Of a stretch of 64,000 nt of DNA, positions 11,781 to 24,965 are shown piece after piece. The notes under the pieces are model-generated. The model did no database searches. It saw only the letters and a list, made by a program, of their open reading frames with translations, and was not told where the DNA came from. Both the position numbers and the translations under genes were made by a program. The stretch covers positions 1 to 64,000 of the forward strand of contig JAKCPB010001386.1 of assembly GCA_021442155.1 (NCBI GenBank), written 5' to 3'. Source of the DNA: Cymbidium sinense (lineage: Eukaryota > Streptophyta > Magnoliopsida > Asparagales > Orchidaceae). The stretch's first letter is position 1; each line of letters begins with the position of its first letter.

Positions 11781-14770
11781 AGTTAGTTTTTTATATTTAT
11801 AGGTTTATTTAATGATTTAGGTTTAGTTTAGGTTTTGGTTTTGGGTTTAGGTATATTTTTTTAATTAATTTATTTACTTTAGGTTTAAGTTTAGGGTTTA
11901 GGGTTTTTAGGGTTAATGTTTATGGTAAGGGTTTAGGTTTAGGGATTAGGGTTTAGGGTTTAGGGTTTAGGGTTTTAGTTTAGGGTTTTATTTATGCTTT
12001 TAGGGTTTTAGTTTAGGATTTTAGGTTTAGGTTTTAGAGCTTAGGTTTTAGGTTTAGTTGGGGTTTAGGTTTAGGGTTTAGTGTTTATGGTTTAGTGTTA
12101 ATTTTAGGGTTTAGGGTTTAGAAATTAGGGTTTATTTTTTTTTAATTAGTAAAATTATAGGATTAGGTTTATTAATTTATTTATTATTATTTATTTAGAT
12201 TTTTTATTTAGGTTTAGTTTTTTTATTTTTATTTAGTTTAGTTTATTTCTTTTTTGGTTTATTTATTTTGTTTAGGTTTTATTTTAGTTTATTTTTTAGG
12301 TTTAGGTTTAGGTTTAGGTTTATTTTTTAGTTAAGTGTTTTTTTATGTTTATGTTTTATTTTTTATTTTTAGGTTTAGGTATAGGTTTTTATTTTGTTTG
12401 TTTAGGTTTAGCTTTTAGGTTTTTATTTTTGAATTATTTTTAGATTTAATATTTTAGTTTAGGTTTAGGTTTATTTTTTGTTTATTTCATTTTATTTAGT
12501 TTAGGTTTTTGTTTAGGTTTAGTTTAGTTTAGGTTTAAGTTTAAGTTTTATTTATTTTAGTTGAGGATTAGGTTAATTTTATTTTGTTTATTTTATTTTT
12601 ATTTTAGGTTTAGGTTTTTATTTAATTTTTATTTTACTATAATTTAGGTTTATTTTATTTTTATTTTACCTTTAGTTTTTAATTTATTAATGATTTTTAT
12701 TCATAGGTTTATTTTATTTTTTTAGTTTAGTTTAGGTTTTTCTTTATTTTATTTTTAGCTTTTTATTTTTATTTTTTTAGGTTTAGGTTTAGGTTTCAGT
12801 TTAGGTTTCTATTTTATGTATTTTATTTAGGTTTAGGTATTTTTATTTATTTTATTTTTAGATTTTATTTAGTTTCGATTTAAGTTTTTATGATTTAGGG
12901 TATAGGGTTTTATGGTTTAGGGTTTTAGGGTTTAGGGTTTATGGTTAAGGTTTAGGGATTAGGATTTAAGGTTTAGTGTTTAGGCTTTAGTTTTTAGGGT
13001 TTAGGGTTTAGGGTTAGCTTAGGGTTTAGAGATATTTTAGGGTTTTGAGTTTTGGGTTTATACTTTAGGCTTTAAGGTTTACATTTAGGGTTTAGGTTTA
13101 TGATTAGTTAGTTTAGGGTTTAGGTTTAAGTTTAGGGTTTATAGCTTAGGTTTAGGGTTTGGGGTTTTAGTTTAGTATTAGGGTTTTAGGTTTTAGTGGT
13201 TATTTTATTTTTTGGTTTTAATTATTTAGGTTTACTTTTAGGTTTAGGGTTTAAGTTTAGGGTTTAGCATTTGGTTTAAGGTTTAGGGTTTAAGTTAGTT
13301 TAGGTTAAGGTTTAGGTTTAGAGTTAGGAGTTTATAGTTATTTAGTATAGGGTTTAAGGTTTTACTTTAAGTTTAGTTTTAGGTTTAAGTTTAGGTTTAG
13401 GGTTTAGGTTTAGGTTTATAGTTTAAGTTTATGATCAGAGTTTAGGGTTTATAGTTTAAGTTTAGGTTTAAGGTTTGATTTTATGATTTAGGTTTAGGGT
13501 TTAGTGTTTACAATTTTTTAGGGTTTAGGGTTTACGATTTAGGGTTCAGTGTTTAGGGTTTAGGATTTTAGGCTTTAGGGTTTAGGGTTTAGGTTTTAGG
13601 GTTTAGGGTTTAGGGTTTAGGGTTTAGGGTCTTAGTGTTTTAGGTTTAGGATTGTAAGTTTAGTGTTTAGAGTTTCTAATTTAGGGTTAGTTTTTGGGTT
13701 TAGGGTATGGATTTTTAATTTTTTTAATTTTTTTTAAGTAGTGCTTTTTATGTTTATTTAGTTATTTTATTTATTTTAATTTATTTTATTTTTATTTTGA
13801 TTTTGGTTTATTTTATTTTTTAGTTTAGTTTATTTATTTTAGTTTATTAATTTTTTGTTTAGGTTTTTTATTTTAGTTTATTTTTTAAGTTTATGTTTAG
13901 GTTTAGGTTTATTTTTTAGTTTATTTTTTTTCTTTAGGTTTAGGTTTTATTTTTTATTTTTAAGTTTAGGTTTAGGTTTTTATTTTATTTTCTTAGTTTC
14001 AGGTTTTAGGTTTTTATTTTAGGTTTATTTTTTGGTTTTATTTTTTTAGTTTAGGTTTAGGTTTATTTTTAGTTTAGTTTATTTTATTTAATTTTGGTTT
14101 GGGTTTAGGTTTAGTTTATTTTAGGTTTAGTTTAAGGTTTTATTTATTTTAGTTTAGTTTATTTTAGTTTAGGTTTCAATTTTATTTTTATTTTTATTAT
14201 AGGTTTAGGTTTTTTTTTTAGTTTAGGGTTTAGGTTTTATTTTATATTTATTTTTAGGTTTTATTTTTTGGTTTATTATTTAGGTTTAGGTTTTTATTTA
14301 ATTTTTATTTTATATTAGTTTAGGTTTATTTTATTTTTATTTTAAGTTTAGTTTTTATTTTATTTAGGCTTTAAATTTTTTAGTTTAGCTTAGGTTTTTA
14401 TTTCTTTTATTTTTGTTTAATTTTTATTTTTTATTTTATTTTCTTTTTATGTTTAGGTTTAGGTTTAGGTTTCGATTTAGGTTTTAGTTTATGTTTTTAT
14501 TTTATTTTATTTTATTTTATTATTTTATTTTAGTTTTAGTTTATTTATTTATTTTATTGTTAAGTTTTATTTAGTTTAGGTTTAGGTTTTTTGCTTTTTA
14601 GGGTTTAAGGATTAGGGTTTAGGGTTAGTTTAGGTTAGGGATTAGAGTTTAGGGTTTTGGGTTTAGGGTTTTTTTTGGGTTTAGGGTTTAGGGTTTAGGG
14701 TTTTATGGTTTAGGGTTTAGAGTTTAGGTTTTAGATTTAGAGTTCAGGTTTTAGTTTAGGGTTTAGGGTT
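11781..14770 (+). repeat. Degenerate telomere-like array
   Basis: This continues the array, with clear TTTAGGG blocks at about 11880-12120, 12890-13190, 13240-13700 and 14590-14770. Between them lie TTTATTTTA-rich blocks. No gene was seen. Confidence 0.88.
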
Positions 14771-14884
14771 TTCGCTTTTCCTGCCTCCATAACCACCACC
14801 TCCAAATCCCCTCCACCCAGGAATTTGTGGCCTCGACCTTCTCCTGCATCATCTAGGCGTGAGTGATGTTCTGCAGTTACATTC
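14771..14884 (-). pseudogene. Glycine-rich protein fragment in the array
   Basis: This ~110-base island of balanced composition lies within the array. Read on the minus strand it encodes 'GWRGFGGGGYGGRKSE', preceded in another frame by 'EHHSRLDDAGEG', resembling the junction between RRM and glycine-rich tail of a plant glycine-rich RNA-binding protein. Its high-coordinate edge ('cattcttaggg') is the same junction word that ends the larger pseudogenes at 31581, 34301 and 53371. It could be another copy or a related gene; it is too short to be sure. Confidence 0.5.
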
Positions 14885-16825
14885 TTAGGGTTTAGGATTA
14901 GGTTTAGGTTTAGGGTTTGGGTTTTAGGGTTTAGGGTTTAGGGTTAGGGCTTAGAGTTTAGGGTTTTGGGTTTATGGTTTAGGGTTTTAGGATTTGTGCT
15001 TTTAGGGTTTAAGGTTTAGGGTTTAGGGTTTTTTAGGGTTTAGAATTTAGGGTTTATGATTTTTTTTAAAATTAAGTAAACGAGTAGGTTTAGGTTTATT
15101 TAGCTTATTTAGTATATTTTTTATTTATTTTAGTTTATTTGATTTTTTATTTTTATTTAGGTATTCTTTATTTAGTTTAGTTTATTTATTTTAGTTTAGG
15201 TTTTTAATTATAGTTTATATTTATGTTTGGGTTTACGGTTAGGTTTATTTTTTAAATGAGTTTTATTTTTATTTTATATTTAGGATTTAGGTTTAGGTTT
15301 TTATTTTATTTTTTTTGGTTTAGGTTTTACGTTTTTATTTTAGTTTTATTTTTAGGTTTTATTTTTTAGTTTCGGTTCAAGTTTATTTTTAGTTTATTGT
15401 ATTTTATTTAGTTTAGGTTTATGTTTAGGTTTAGTTTATTTTAGGATTTGGTTTAGGTTTTATTTATTTTATTTTAGTTTAGGTTTAGGTTTATTTTATT
15501 TTCTTTATTTAAATTTTTTTTTAAGTTTAGGTTTTTTTATAGTTTAGGTTTAGGTTTATTTTTTATTTATTTTATGTTTTATTTTAGGTTTATTTTAGGT
15601 TTATTTTAGGTTTAGGTTTTATTTAGTTTTATTTTATTTAATTTTATGTTTATTTTATTTCTATTTTATCTACTTTTTATTTAATTTAGGTTTTTTATTA
15701 TCAGGTTTATTGTAATTTTTAATTTATTTAGGTTTTTACTTATTTTATTTTAGTTTGTTTTTATTTTTTAATTTTTTATTTTTAGGTTTAGGTTTAGGGT
15801 TTAGTTTAGGTTATTATTTTATTTTATTATGTTATTATATTTAGGTTTAGGTTTTATTTATTTATTTTATTTTTAATATTTATTTAGTTTAGGTTTTTAG
15901 GTTTTTAGGTTTTAGGGTTTAGGGTTTATGGTTTAGGGTTTAGGGTTATAGGGTTTATTATTTTAGGTTTAGGGTTTAGGGTTAGGGTTTAAGTTTAGGG
16001 TTTAGAGTTTAGGGTTTAGGGTTACTTTAGGGTTTAGAGTTTAGGGTTTAGGGTTACTTTATGCTTTAGAGTTTAGGGTTTGGGGTTTAGGGTTTAGGGT
16101 GCAGAGTTTAGGGTTTAAGGTTATGGTTAGTTTAGGGTTTTAGGGGTTAGGGTTTAGGGTTTTAGAGGTTAGGGTTTAGGGTTTAGGGTTACGATTAAGG
16201 TTTAAGGTTAGTTTAGGGTTTGGGTTTAGGGTTTAGGGTTTTTTTTAAATTTAGTAAACCAATATGTTTAGGATTATTTAGTTTATTTTATTTTTTAAAA
16301 TTTAGTTTAATTTATTTTTTATTTTTATTTATGTTTATTTTTTATTTGTATTTTTGTTAGTTTATTCATTTCAGGTTTTTTAATTTTAGTTTATTTATTA
16401 GGTTTAAGTTTAGGTTTATGTTTATTTTTTAGTTTAGTTTTATTTTTATTTTATTTTTTAGGTTTAGGTTTTATTTTTTATTTTTAGGTTTAAGTTTAGG
16501 TTTTTATTTTATTTTTTAGGATTAGGTTTTAGATTTTTATTTTTGTTTTTTTAAGTTTTTTTTAGTTTATGTTTAGGTTTATTTTTATTTTCTTTTATTT
16601 TATTTAATTTATGGTTTAGGTTTTATTTATTTTAGTTTAGCTTACTTTAGTTTAGGTTTATGTTTATTTTATTTTATTTATTTTAGGTTTAGGTTTTTTT
16701 TAGTTTAGGGTTTAATTTTTTTTTTTAGTTTAGTGTTTAGGTTTTATTTTTTACTTATTTTTAGGTTTTATTTTTAGGTTTATTTTTTAGGTTTAGGGTT
16801 TTATTTAGTTTTTGTTTTATTTAAG
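14885..16825 (+). repeat. Degenerate telomere-like array
   Basis: TTTAGGG-rich blocks at 14885-15060 and 15900-16240 are separated by TTTATTTTA-rich DNA. The array ends at about 16825, where sequence related to a gypsy retroelement begins abruptly. No gene was seen. Confidence 0.88.
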
Positions 16826-18800
16826 ATTTTAGTAGAATCTTTGATCTTAGTGAAACACTAGGTTGCAAAGCGTCATTAATTTATTCGGTGTTGCATTTGA
16901 TTGTACATGGCCCAATGGTTCGGTGAAGACTTTTCTTTGAGTTGGAACATATTTATCAAGAGGTTTCTTTGGAGCTCTGGGTGATTTTGGCGACCTCATG
17001 TAGAAACTAAGCTCACGAGTCCTAGTTGATTACATTCTCGGTGGTGCAACATGAACATGAAATGATAACCAGTTGTTGAACAACATGCCATTGAGATTCT
17101 TCTCAAGAATATCCATGGCGTTAGCCTTCATGCTTAAGAGATTTACCATGAAACATTTGAGAATTAATCAACAAGGCTATACAAAGAACAATTGCCCTTT
17201 CACGACCAATCATAGGCCAACCAGAAGGTGTTTGAGAAGAAGCGAGAGATAGTTGCGTAGACAAAGGGAAGCCAGACAGAGTTTGTATGAAGCGACCTGA
17301 CTCATGACCTCCTTTGCCACCTCCTCTTCCACCACCATCATCATACCGCGGCCATACAACCATTTCCACCACCTCGGTGACCCGGTGGTGGTATTCATAT
17401 CCATCGCCAGGCATCTACTTTCACCAACTCTTGCCAATAGATTGAATAAGCCATATTCATTCAAGAGGGAGGTAGTTAGGAAAATCTTTAAGAAACTCTT
17501 AAAAGAGCCTTTGTTACTAAGAGGCCAAGGATGTGGGCAAGAGCGATGATCCAAGCTATTTCCCCTACCATCGCATGTTAGGCCATGTCTTAGAGTATTG
17601 TATCACTTTTAAGGACTAATTTGAGCGCAACTATAAGTTGAGAGCCATAGTTATCCCTAAGAAATACTTATTAGAACAACCATCTAGTTCTATTAGAGTA
17701 ATCCTTGCGGATACTTGCGATCCTCTTAAGACCAAAGAAGTTTACGATATCTCTATCCCGAACCTCTAAGAAGATCATTTTTTAAGATCAAGCTTTTCTT
17801 AGGTGCAGTAGCTCAAATCTTCAACACCAAGGAAGGTTTGCTAGTTGCAAAAGACTCGAAGTTGACATCTCCGGCGGCTCACCATACTTGCAGATAGTCG
17901 GTAGTGCGACCATCATTTGAGTCAGTACTCATCCACCATTGCTACCACCTCTTACGCTAGCTCCTCTTCTTAAAAGGGGATTGTATATGTGGATAAGACT
18001 AAATCCCAACTTCCTTACTTGATTTTCATCATGGACCTCCACCCAAAAGAAATTAATGAAGAAAGTTGATTCTACATATATATTGTCTACTTTTGATTTT
18101 ATTCTATTGAAAGCTCTCTAAGTCTAAATAAAAAAATCTTTAGTAGTTTTCAATTATTTTTTGCTTTTGATTGAGTGGAACTATCCTTCTAGATCAATTG
18201 GCTTCACCTCTTAAGATTAACTTGGAGTCAACTTTGAGGATCCCATAAGAAGTTGTAGGTATGCGATGAGATGGTGGAACTTTCCACAAGCTCATCATTC
18301 CAAGAAGTCACTAAAGTCAACCTACATGAGCAGTTCTACCTCATAGAGTAGCCCCTCAGGATAAAGGTAAGCAAGTCATTGGTTCTAGTGAGCATATAGG
18401 CCCTCCATAGGATACTCCATGGATATGCTTATGGAGGACCAAGCGAGTTGATCAATGTCCTAGCTCACCTTAGAAAGTTTCTAGCTAAGTTAAGCATATA
18501 TGATCTTATCCAAAAGATGAGGGAATCTCTAATCAAGGCTTACTTAATCTAGAGATGCTTGCTTACTAAAGAGAAGGCATGCCACTCGAAGGACATCTTA
18601 GGAGTTACATTGATGAAATTTACTCCTAGGGATGGAAACTGCGCCTCTTTACATTATGTGGATGTGGCTACACCTATAAGTTCGGTTGACCCGGTGTAGT
18701 CAATATTATGAGTCTAAGAACCATTGCCTACTTGAGGATGACATCTCTCAAAAGAAAGGATGATGTTGATAGATTCAATGAACAAGGGAGAGGGCCTTGT
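16826..18800 (+). pseudogene. Tat-like Ty3/gypsy gag and protease start, decayed
   Basis: This is the first half of an LTR retrotransposon polyprotein on +, broken by many stops. Near 17555-17630 the frame reads 'YHRMLGHVLEYCITFKD', the zinc-knuckle-like segment usual at the end of gag in Tat/Athila-type gypsy elements. At 18440-18620 'LAHLRKFLAKLSIYD' and 'SLIKAYL' match the linker before protease. At about 18680-18740 'SSVDPV' is followed, after a frame change, by 'NIMSLRTIAYLR', the place of the protease active site (normally D-P/S-G-S). The Gly is replaced here and a stop follows. Gag would build the particle and protease would mature it. The 5' LTR was not identified. The frames at 17121-17554 on the minus strand are antisense readings of this gag. 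Confidence 0.7.
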
Positions 18801-21800
18801 GGTGTTTATTTTGATTTTGGATGTATGGTGGGGGGGGGGGACATTACACATATGAGGGGTTACTTTTGGGTTGATCAGGTACTACATTGAGGTATGATGT
18901 ACTATCTTGAAAGATAGAGGCATCACCATACAATGGATCTAATAACGTAATAAGGACTCATAAGACATGATAGGTCTATGAATGTACCAGAGATTTTTAT
19001 CCAACATTACATGGATGAATAAAGCAGGGTTTATATTCAATCAGGTTCTTAAATTCCCTATGTAGGCAAGCCTCCAGAGTTAATTACATCTTAGGAAATG
19101 AAATTTCTTAAGAATACTCTCAATTAAAGTAGACAATTATCATCTCCAAAGATTTTAAGGTTAGACTATCAAAAGATTGGTTGTATTTGGAAAATCAATT
19201 CAAAAAGTTCAAGGAGAAGACTTATTTTTGGAATCCAAATGAAATAAGTAGGAAATGCTCATGATACTTGGAAGCCTAGTAAGCATTCCAATCTATCCTA
19301 TGGTTGGGCTTTATAATTTTGAAGTTGAGGAGATTTATATGTTTTGAGTTGAAATTTAATTATTATTGGCTTATAATCCACCAACACAAGGTTGTGGGAA
19401 TGCCTATGAGGTTAGGATTTATGTTCATGGCAGAAGGAAATAGCTACGGATCAAAGCTAGCTTTAGTATGAGCTAAAGCATGATCTAAATGTAAGCAAGG
19501 TGGATATAAGGGTTTACTTCCAGAGAGAATAAATTGTCTAACTTAGACTTATAATTGCTTGGGTGGCCCGCTAACTCCTCATATGATTTTAAAACCATGT
19601 AGTCGGTCTTATGAATTGATAGGTGGGTAGTTATTTAATTAGAAAGAACTAAAGTCCTAAACACTCCCTAAGACTAGAGCAGAATGTGGTGTGAGCATAT
19701 GACTTAATCTATAGATGCAAAATCTTTCCAAATTTTATTTAATTTTAGACACATCATTTTGACAAAGGATTTAGGATTTCTTATGCTTAAATGCATGATG
19801 AAGCAGGTTATGAGTCAAATCAACTAGAAGAAGGTGTTCTCCACCACAAGGGATGCCCTCACAGGTCAAGCATTCCTTTATCGTGCAAGGATGGAGAACC
19901 TTCATGTTCAAAGAATATCCATGCATGATGTGAAACATACAACCATACTAAGGGGTCACTAAATCTTATCATTATCTTATTTATGTCTTAGGATTTATGA
20001 CGAGATTATGAGTTGTTTAAAATTTAGTTATGAGTGATTAGATGGGTAGAAAAATTATTTTTATCCTAAGAGCCTAATTGTATCCAAGCCACACATTAAA
20101 GCATCAATCATTTAATAAACTATGAAAACCATGCCATCCTAATGCACAGTGTAAGCATAACATCAAACAATTATATAAACTATCGTAACAGAATAAAAGG
20201 TCGTAATTATGCCATACAACTTGAAGAGAAAAAGCTAGGTAGTTAGCTCTACCCTTATATAACCGAATATGAAAGAATTATAATTGTATTAAATGTTATG
20301 GGGTCTTCTTTCTTCATATCTCCATTTTTATTTGGTTCCTTCTTTGATTTGGATGGTGCTTTCTTCAAAGGCATCAAAGGGCACCCAGACAAAACCTTCA
20401 TTGTTCATCTAATCCCCTATAGCACTAATCCTAATTCTTATTGTAAAAATTACATTTATGTGGGAAAAGTAAATCTAACTACAAATAGATTGATAGCATA
20501 TACATATAATCCAATTGTATTTATAATATGGACTTAGACACATGGGTAACTAAGCCCACTTGTCTAACTTGGATTATGCTTAAAATTTAAGCAACTGTAA
20601 AGAGCATTCACATTTATTTTTAAGCATCCCTTAAGCATAATCCCTAGAAAACATGATTAGGCTAATATTGGCCTATCATCCAATCTAGTATGCACCCTAA
20701 CATCAATCTAAAATAATACATCATAAAATAAAACATAAATCACATCATACAGAGCTAGAAGTGGTGACTTAATGTTAATGTTATTATTAAAGCTTGTGAG
20801 GTAAGTCTTGTTAAGCATTAGTGTTATATTTTCTAAGTGTAGAATGATTCATTTATAAGCTTTTGAGAATTACATTTGGATTTAATAGTGATAATAGCCA
20901 CACATATATTAAATTAAATCAAGACATGCAAGCTTAAATAAAGAAATCCATTTTATTTTAATTAATTTTGAAAAGATGGGCATGAATTCAAATGACATAC
21001 CAAATTTAAAATGTTTTTAGGACAATCAAATCAAATATAGATTATTTAAGAAAACCAAAGCATCTTTATTAATTAAGTTTTGGATTTGATTTGATTTAAA
21101 GAGGATAAGAGAAATCATTTGTTGTTTAAAACCCATTCCCACATTAGTGATTTGATTTAATTTAAGGAAATGTAATTAAGTTGATTTTATAGGTTAATTA
21201 AGTTGAACCCTTAATTAGATGAATTAATTACCCTTACCATGTCACCTTAAAGTAATTAACTAAATATTTATGATGCCAACATGATATGCATGGAAAATAA
21301 ACTTGGAATGATCTTAGGAAATAAAAGGGGACTAAAATTGGCTCATGATTAATAGTTAATTAGATTAAGGGACTTAATTAATTACTCTTATGATTTTCCA
21401 CACATGTGGACTAACCATAATTTCATTAAACTCCTTTGGGTTATTAAACACCTAAAGATCTACCCCATGATTTAATTAATAAGGTGCGATGTGATTATGA
21501 TTTTAATTTGATTAAGTGATTTAATTAATTTCATTTTAAAAAAAAGGGTGAACTTGGAAAGGTCCCAACCCTATTCCTTAGTTATTATTCTTGAACAATG
21601 ATTAATAAACTTAATTAACCAATTTAATATTATTTAAGGGATTAATTGATCATTAATTAACCTAAAAGAGTAGTTATGGTTTAACTAGTCAATTTTCTTA
21701 ATTAAGTTAGCAATAAATCCCAAGAAAATCATGAGAGGCAGAGGTCATCCCATTAAATTAACCCACAAAATTTGGGATTAATTGCTCAAGTAATTAAGGA

Positions 21801-22300
21801 GTAATTAAGCTAATTAATTTTTATTTAAACTTTAATTACTATTCAAAATTAGCTAAGATCATTTTTAATTAATTCTCCTCTAAAATACCTTTAAAATGAG
21901 TATTTATTTGCATTTTTTTATTTCTCTATGATTATTTATGATTTTTAGAAGTTTACCATTAAAATGATTAATTAAACTTAATTAAATCTAATCTATTGGC
22001 CACATGCGATGCGTGCTTTCCTATGGTTGAGGATTGGCTACTTAAAACTTATCTAACTTAGTGCCTATGTGGCGGCGGTGAACACACTTTCTCGACCACC
22101 GTCCGATATAAGATCAGATGGCTACGATTAATCCCATAGCTTTATAGAATTAAATCAGATCAATCTAGTAGATCTAATCTCCATAATCCATTTTGATCAT
22201 GTAAAATGGATGATGAGTGAACTAACATCATGCGAGTGAGGGAGAATGGAGTCCATCCTCCATTATTCACTTGATGAGCTTGCGAGCTTGGATCAACTCA
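18801..22300. other. AT-rich sequence splitting the gypsy element, no gene seen
   Basis: This is non-coding, AT-rich DNA that separates the two halves of the gypsy polyprotein. It starts shortly after an 11-G run at about 18829-18840. From about 20600 to 22000 it is full of AATTAATTAA and TTAATTAAG words. Small open frames such as 20298-20537 show no recognisable domain. It may be a nested element or the remains of one; I could not find terminal repeats by eye. Confidence 0.5.
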
Positions 22301-24965
22301 AAGGATCCTACACCTTTATGATATCGATCAGGTGATCCAATGATCAAAGATGAGATGCAAGTTTTCTTCAAAATCCCAAACTATTTTTCTTAGGATCAAT
22401 TTTGAAGCATACCTGCGAGCTCAACCAACAACTTGAATGATTGAGGAAGCTTCATCTAGTGGAGATAAAGCCTTATTGACCTAATAATTGGATCAATGCT
22501 GTGTTCACTCGAAGGCCATGAAGCGATGATTTGGACTTTGATTGAAGTCCCACCTCAGGCTGGATACTTGGGAGATGATTCCTTCTTGCTCGGCGAGGCT
22601 AGGGAAGGTCGTTCAAAGTTAATTTGAGTTTGATGGAGAAATGGGGAACTTAGGTTAGAAAGTGTTCTATTTGAGAATGGCATTTTCTAATCATGCGAAA
22701 AGCTTGAGCTTAGGAATGGCTCTAACAGCTCATCTTGGGTAGGCTTTGAGGAATGATTTTTTTTGTGTGTTTTAGTGAAATGAGGGGGTATACCCCCATC
22801 TTGATTGGATGGTGGGATCAGGTTTAACTTCTAATGATGGTCGACCATCTCGAGTCATGGGTGGAGGAGGAAGTGAGTTGGCTTGCTTGGTTGGTTGAAG
22901 GTGTGAAGGTGGCGACAATAAGAATCATGGGTGTCTTATGGGTTTCAAATGCTCCAATGGGGTGGGTGAGGTGATTTCACCTCCCATGGGTCATGTCGAC
23001 CCAACCACCTTGGATCAGCTTGGGTTGGGTAGTGTCCTAGGTTCCTAGGTATACCATTGGGAGAGTACCAAGTGTCCAAGGAATGGAAATGACCACTTAC
23101 ATGGGTGATTTGTCTCATGTGATGCACTTGACCCAAGGGTAGAATGATCATTTGGCATTGGATTTGATCTGGGAAGATTTGAAAGGAGTCAAAAGTGGGT
23201 TAGACCATATTTCAAGTCAATTGGAGTTTATTTGGTTTGGTTTGGCTCAATTTGACTCAGTTAGGTCAAATTGGGTTATGTTGGGTCAAGTTGACCAATT
23301 GGTCAAATTGAAACCAAGGTTAGTCAAGTTATATGATCATTTGAGATGTTTTGGTTCAATTGGTTTGGTTTAGTTTGGCTTATATTTGATTTTGGCTCAT
23401 TTGAATTCATTTGGGTTAAATGGGTTAAGTTGACCAATTTGACCAAATTTGGTAGGTTGGGTGTTGGTTTGGGTTTAGTTGACCAAATGAAAATGATTGT
23501 AGGCTTCATTTCAATTAATTTGATTTGGTTTGATTGACCAACTTGAACCTTTAGGTCAATTTGAGCTAAGTTGGATTAGGTTCAATTGGGTCCAATCATT
23601 GCTTTGGTCATGTTCAACAATCAATTTGGAATGAACTTGAGCCATTGGTGGCAATCAATTTAGTTTATATTTTGAATTGACCCAATTTGCTCCTTTAGGT
23701 CAATTTGGGTCTACCTGGGTCAAGAGGGCCAATTGGGTTTTGTTTAACTCAATTCAAGGTCAAGTCATATTCAAATATTGATTTTGATTTGGTATGAATC
23801 ATTAGTTTCAAGGGATTTGGCATAAGTTGTACAATTTGGCTGGTTTGGGTTCATGGGTTAAGGGGTTGACTTGGTCAAATGACCAAGTTGACTTAGTTTG
23901 ACCCAATTTGTGACAATTGATCAACCTAGGGTGATCAACAATCATGATGAGAGGTTTTGATGGGCTTGGTTCAGTCCAATTTGGGTAGGATTAGAACTTG
24001 GCTCAAATAGGTCAAATTCGCGGTCAAGTGGACCAATTGGGTTTAGTTGGCTTGATTTTGGGTTGAGTTTGATTTAGTTGAGTTTATATATGGATTTGGA
24101 ATTGATATATAAATTCAATAATTGGCTTAGGTTCAAATTGGTTCATTTGAACATTTGTCAAAAGAGTTAAGTTGGGTTTGACTTCTTGATTTTGGTTTGG
24201 CTTGATGATTGTAGATTTCATTTATATTTGTGAATATGATTGAATGTATTATTGAATCATGAGAAAATCAATTGAATCTGGTTTTTGGAATGAAGGAATT
24301 TGGCTAAGTCCATGGAGTTGGGTCATGTGGCTTAGGTTTGGATTTTGATTTGGTTTGATTAAGTTTTGATGATTTAAATGTATATTTCTGTTAAATTTGT
24401 GAAGATGATTGAAAATATGATTGATTTTGGAGAAAATCAATTGAGTTTGACTTGAATTGGATTAAGATTTGGCTAAGTCCATGGAGGTCATTTGTCTTAG
24501 GAAGGGTTTTGATTTAATTTGATTTAGTTTAATTTAGTTTTAATCATTTGAATGTAGATTTGATTTTTATTTAGGAAGATGATTGAAGATATAAATTGAT
24601 TATGAGAAAATCAATTGATTTTGAATTGATTTGGATTAAGATTTGGTGAAGTCCAAGGATAGGTCATATGGCTTAGGAAGGGTTTCATGTTTGGATTTGA
24701 TCATGGGCTTCATTCATTTGGTTTTGGAATTTGGGTTTGGATTTGGATTTGAATTTGATATTTGAATTGAACTTGAGGTTTGGTTTGAGAAGGTGAACAT
24801 GGATTGGATATGGGTCGTAGGGTGGATTATCCTAATCCCTAAGGCATAACCTAACCTATGGTTAATCCTTCTAAGTCTCTTAGTTAAGTGTTTACCTAAT
24901 TTATAGAAGTGTCTTATGACTAGGGAAGTTCTAATGTCTAGAATACTCCTAAGTCTAAGATTGAA
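22301..24965. repeat. GGTCAA/TTGACC-rich short-motif tract
   Basis: From about 22900 to 24750 the sequence is dominated by degenerate words such as TTGGGTC, GGTCAAATTGG, TTGACCAA and TTTGGTTTGG, spaced at irregular short distances on a T/G-rich + strand. Within it, 24200-24680 holds three copies of a roughly 170-190-base unit containing 'gaaaatcaattga' and 'tggctaagtccatgga'-like words (near 24250, 24430 and 24600). Small frames here (23152-23373, 23346-23537) are low-complexity readings. The tract lies inside the interruption of the gypsy element, so it may be non-coding sequence of a nested retrotransposon. Confidence 0.55.

Noticed and set aside
8341..16825. Treating the array as a functional terminal telomere.
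   Set aside because: Units are too degenerate, and the array is followed by about 47 kb of other DNA including a decayed gypsy element and a MITE. An interstitial or subtelomeric position fits better, unless the degeneracy is a sequencing artefact.
17121..17554. Minus-strand frames with a Gly-rich stretch, suggesting another glycine-rich protein.
   Set aside because: The + strand of the same stretch fits a decayed gypsy gag leading into the 'YHRMLGHVLEYC' segment. The Gly run is the antisense of a Pro/Ser-rich stretch.
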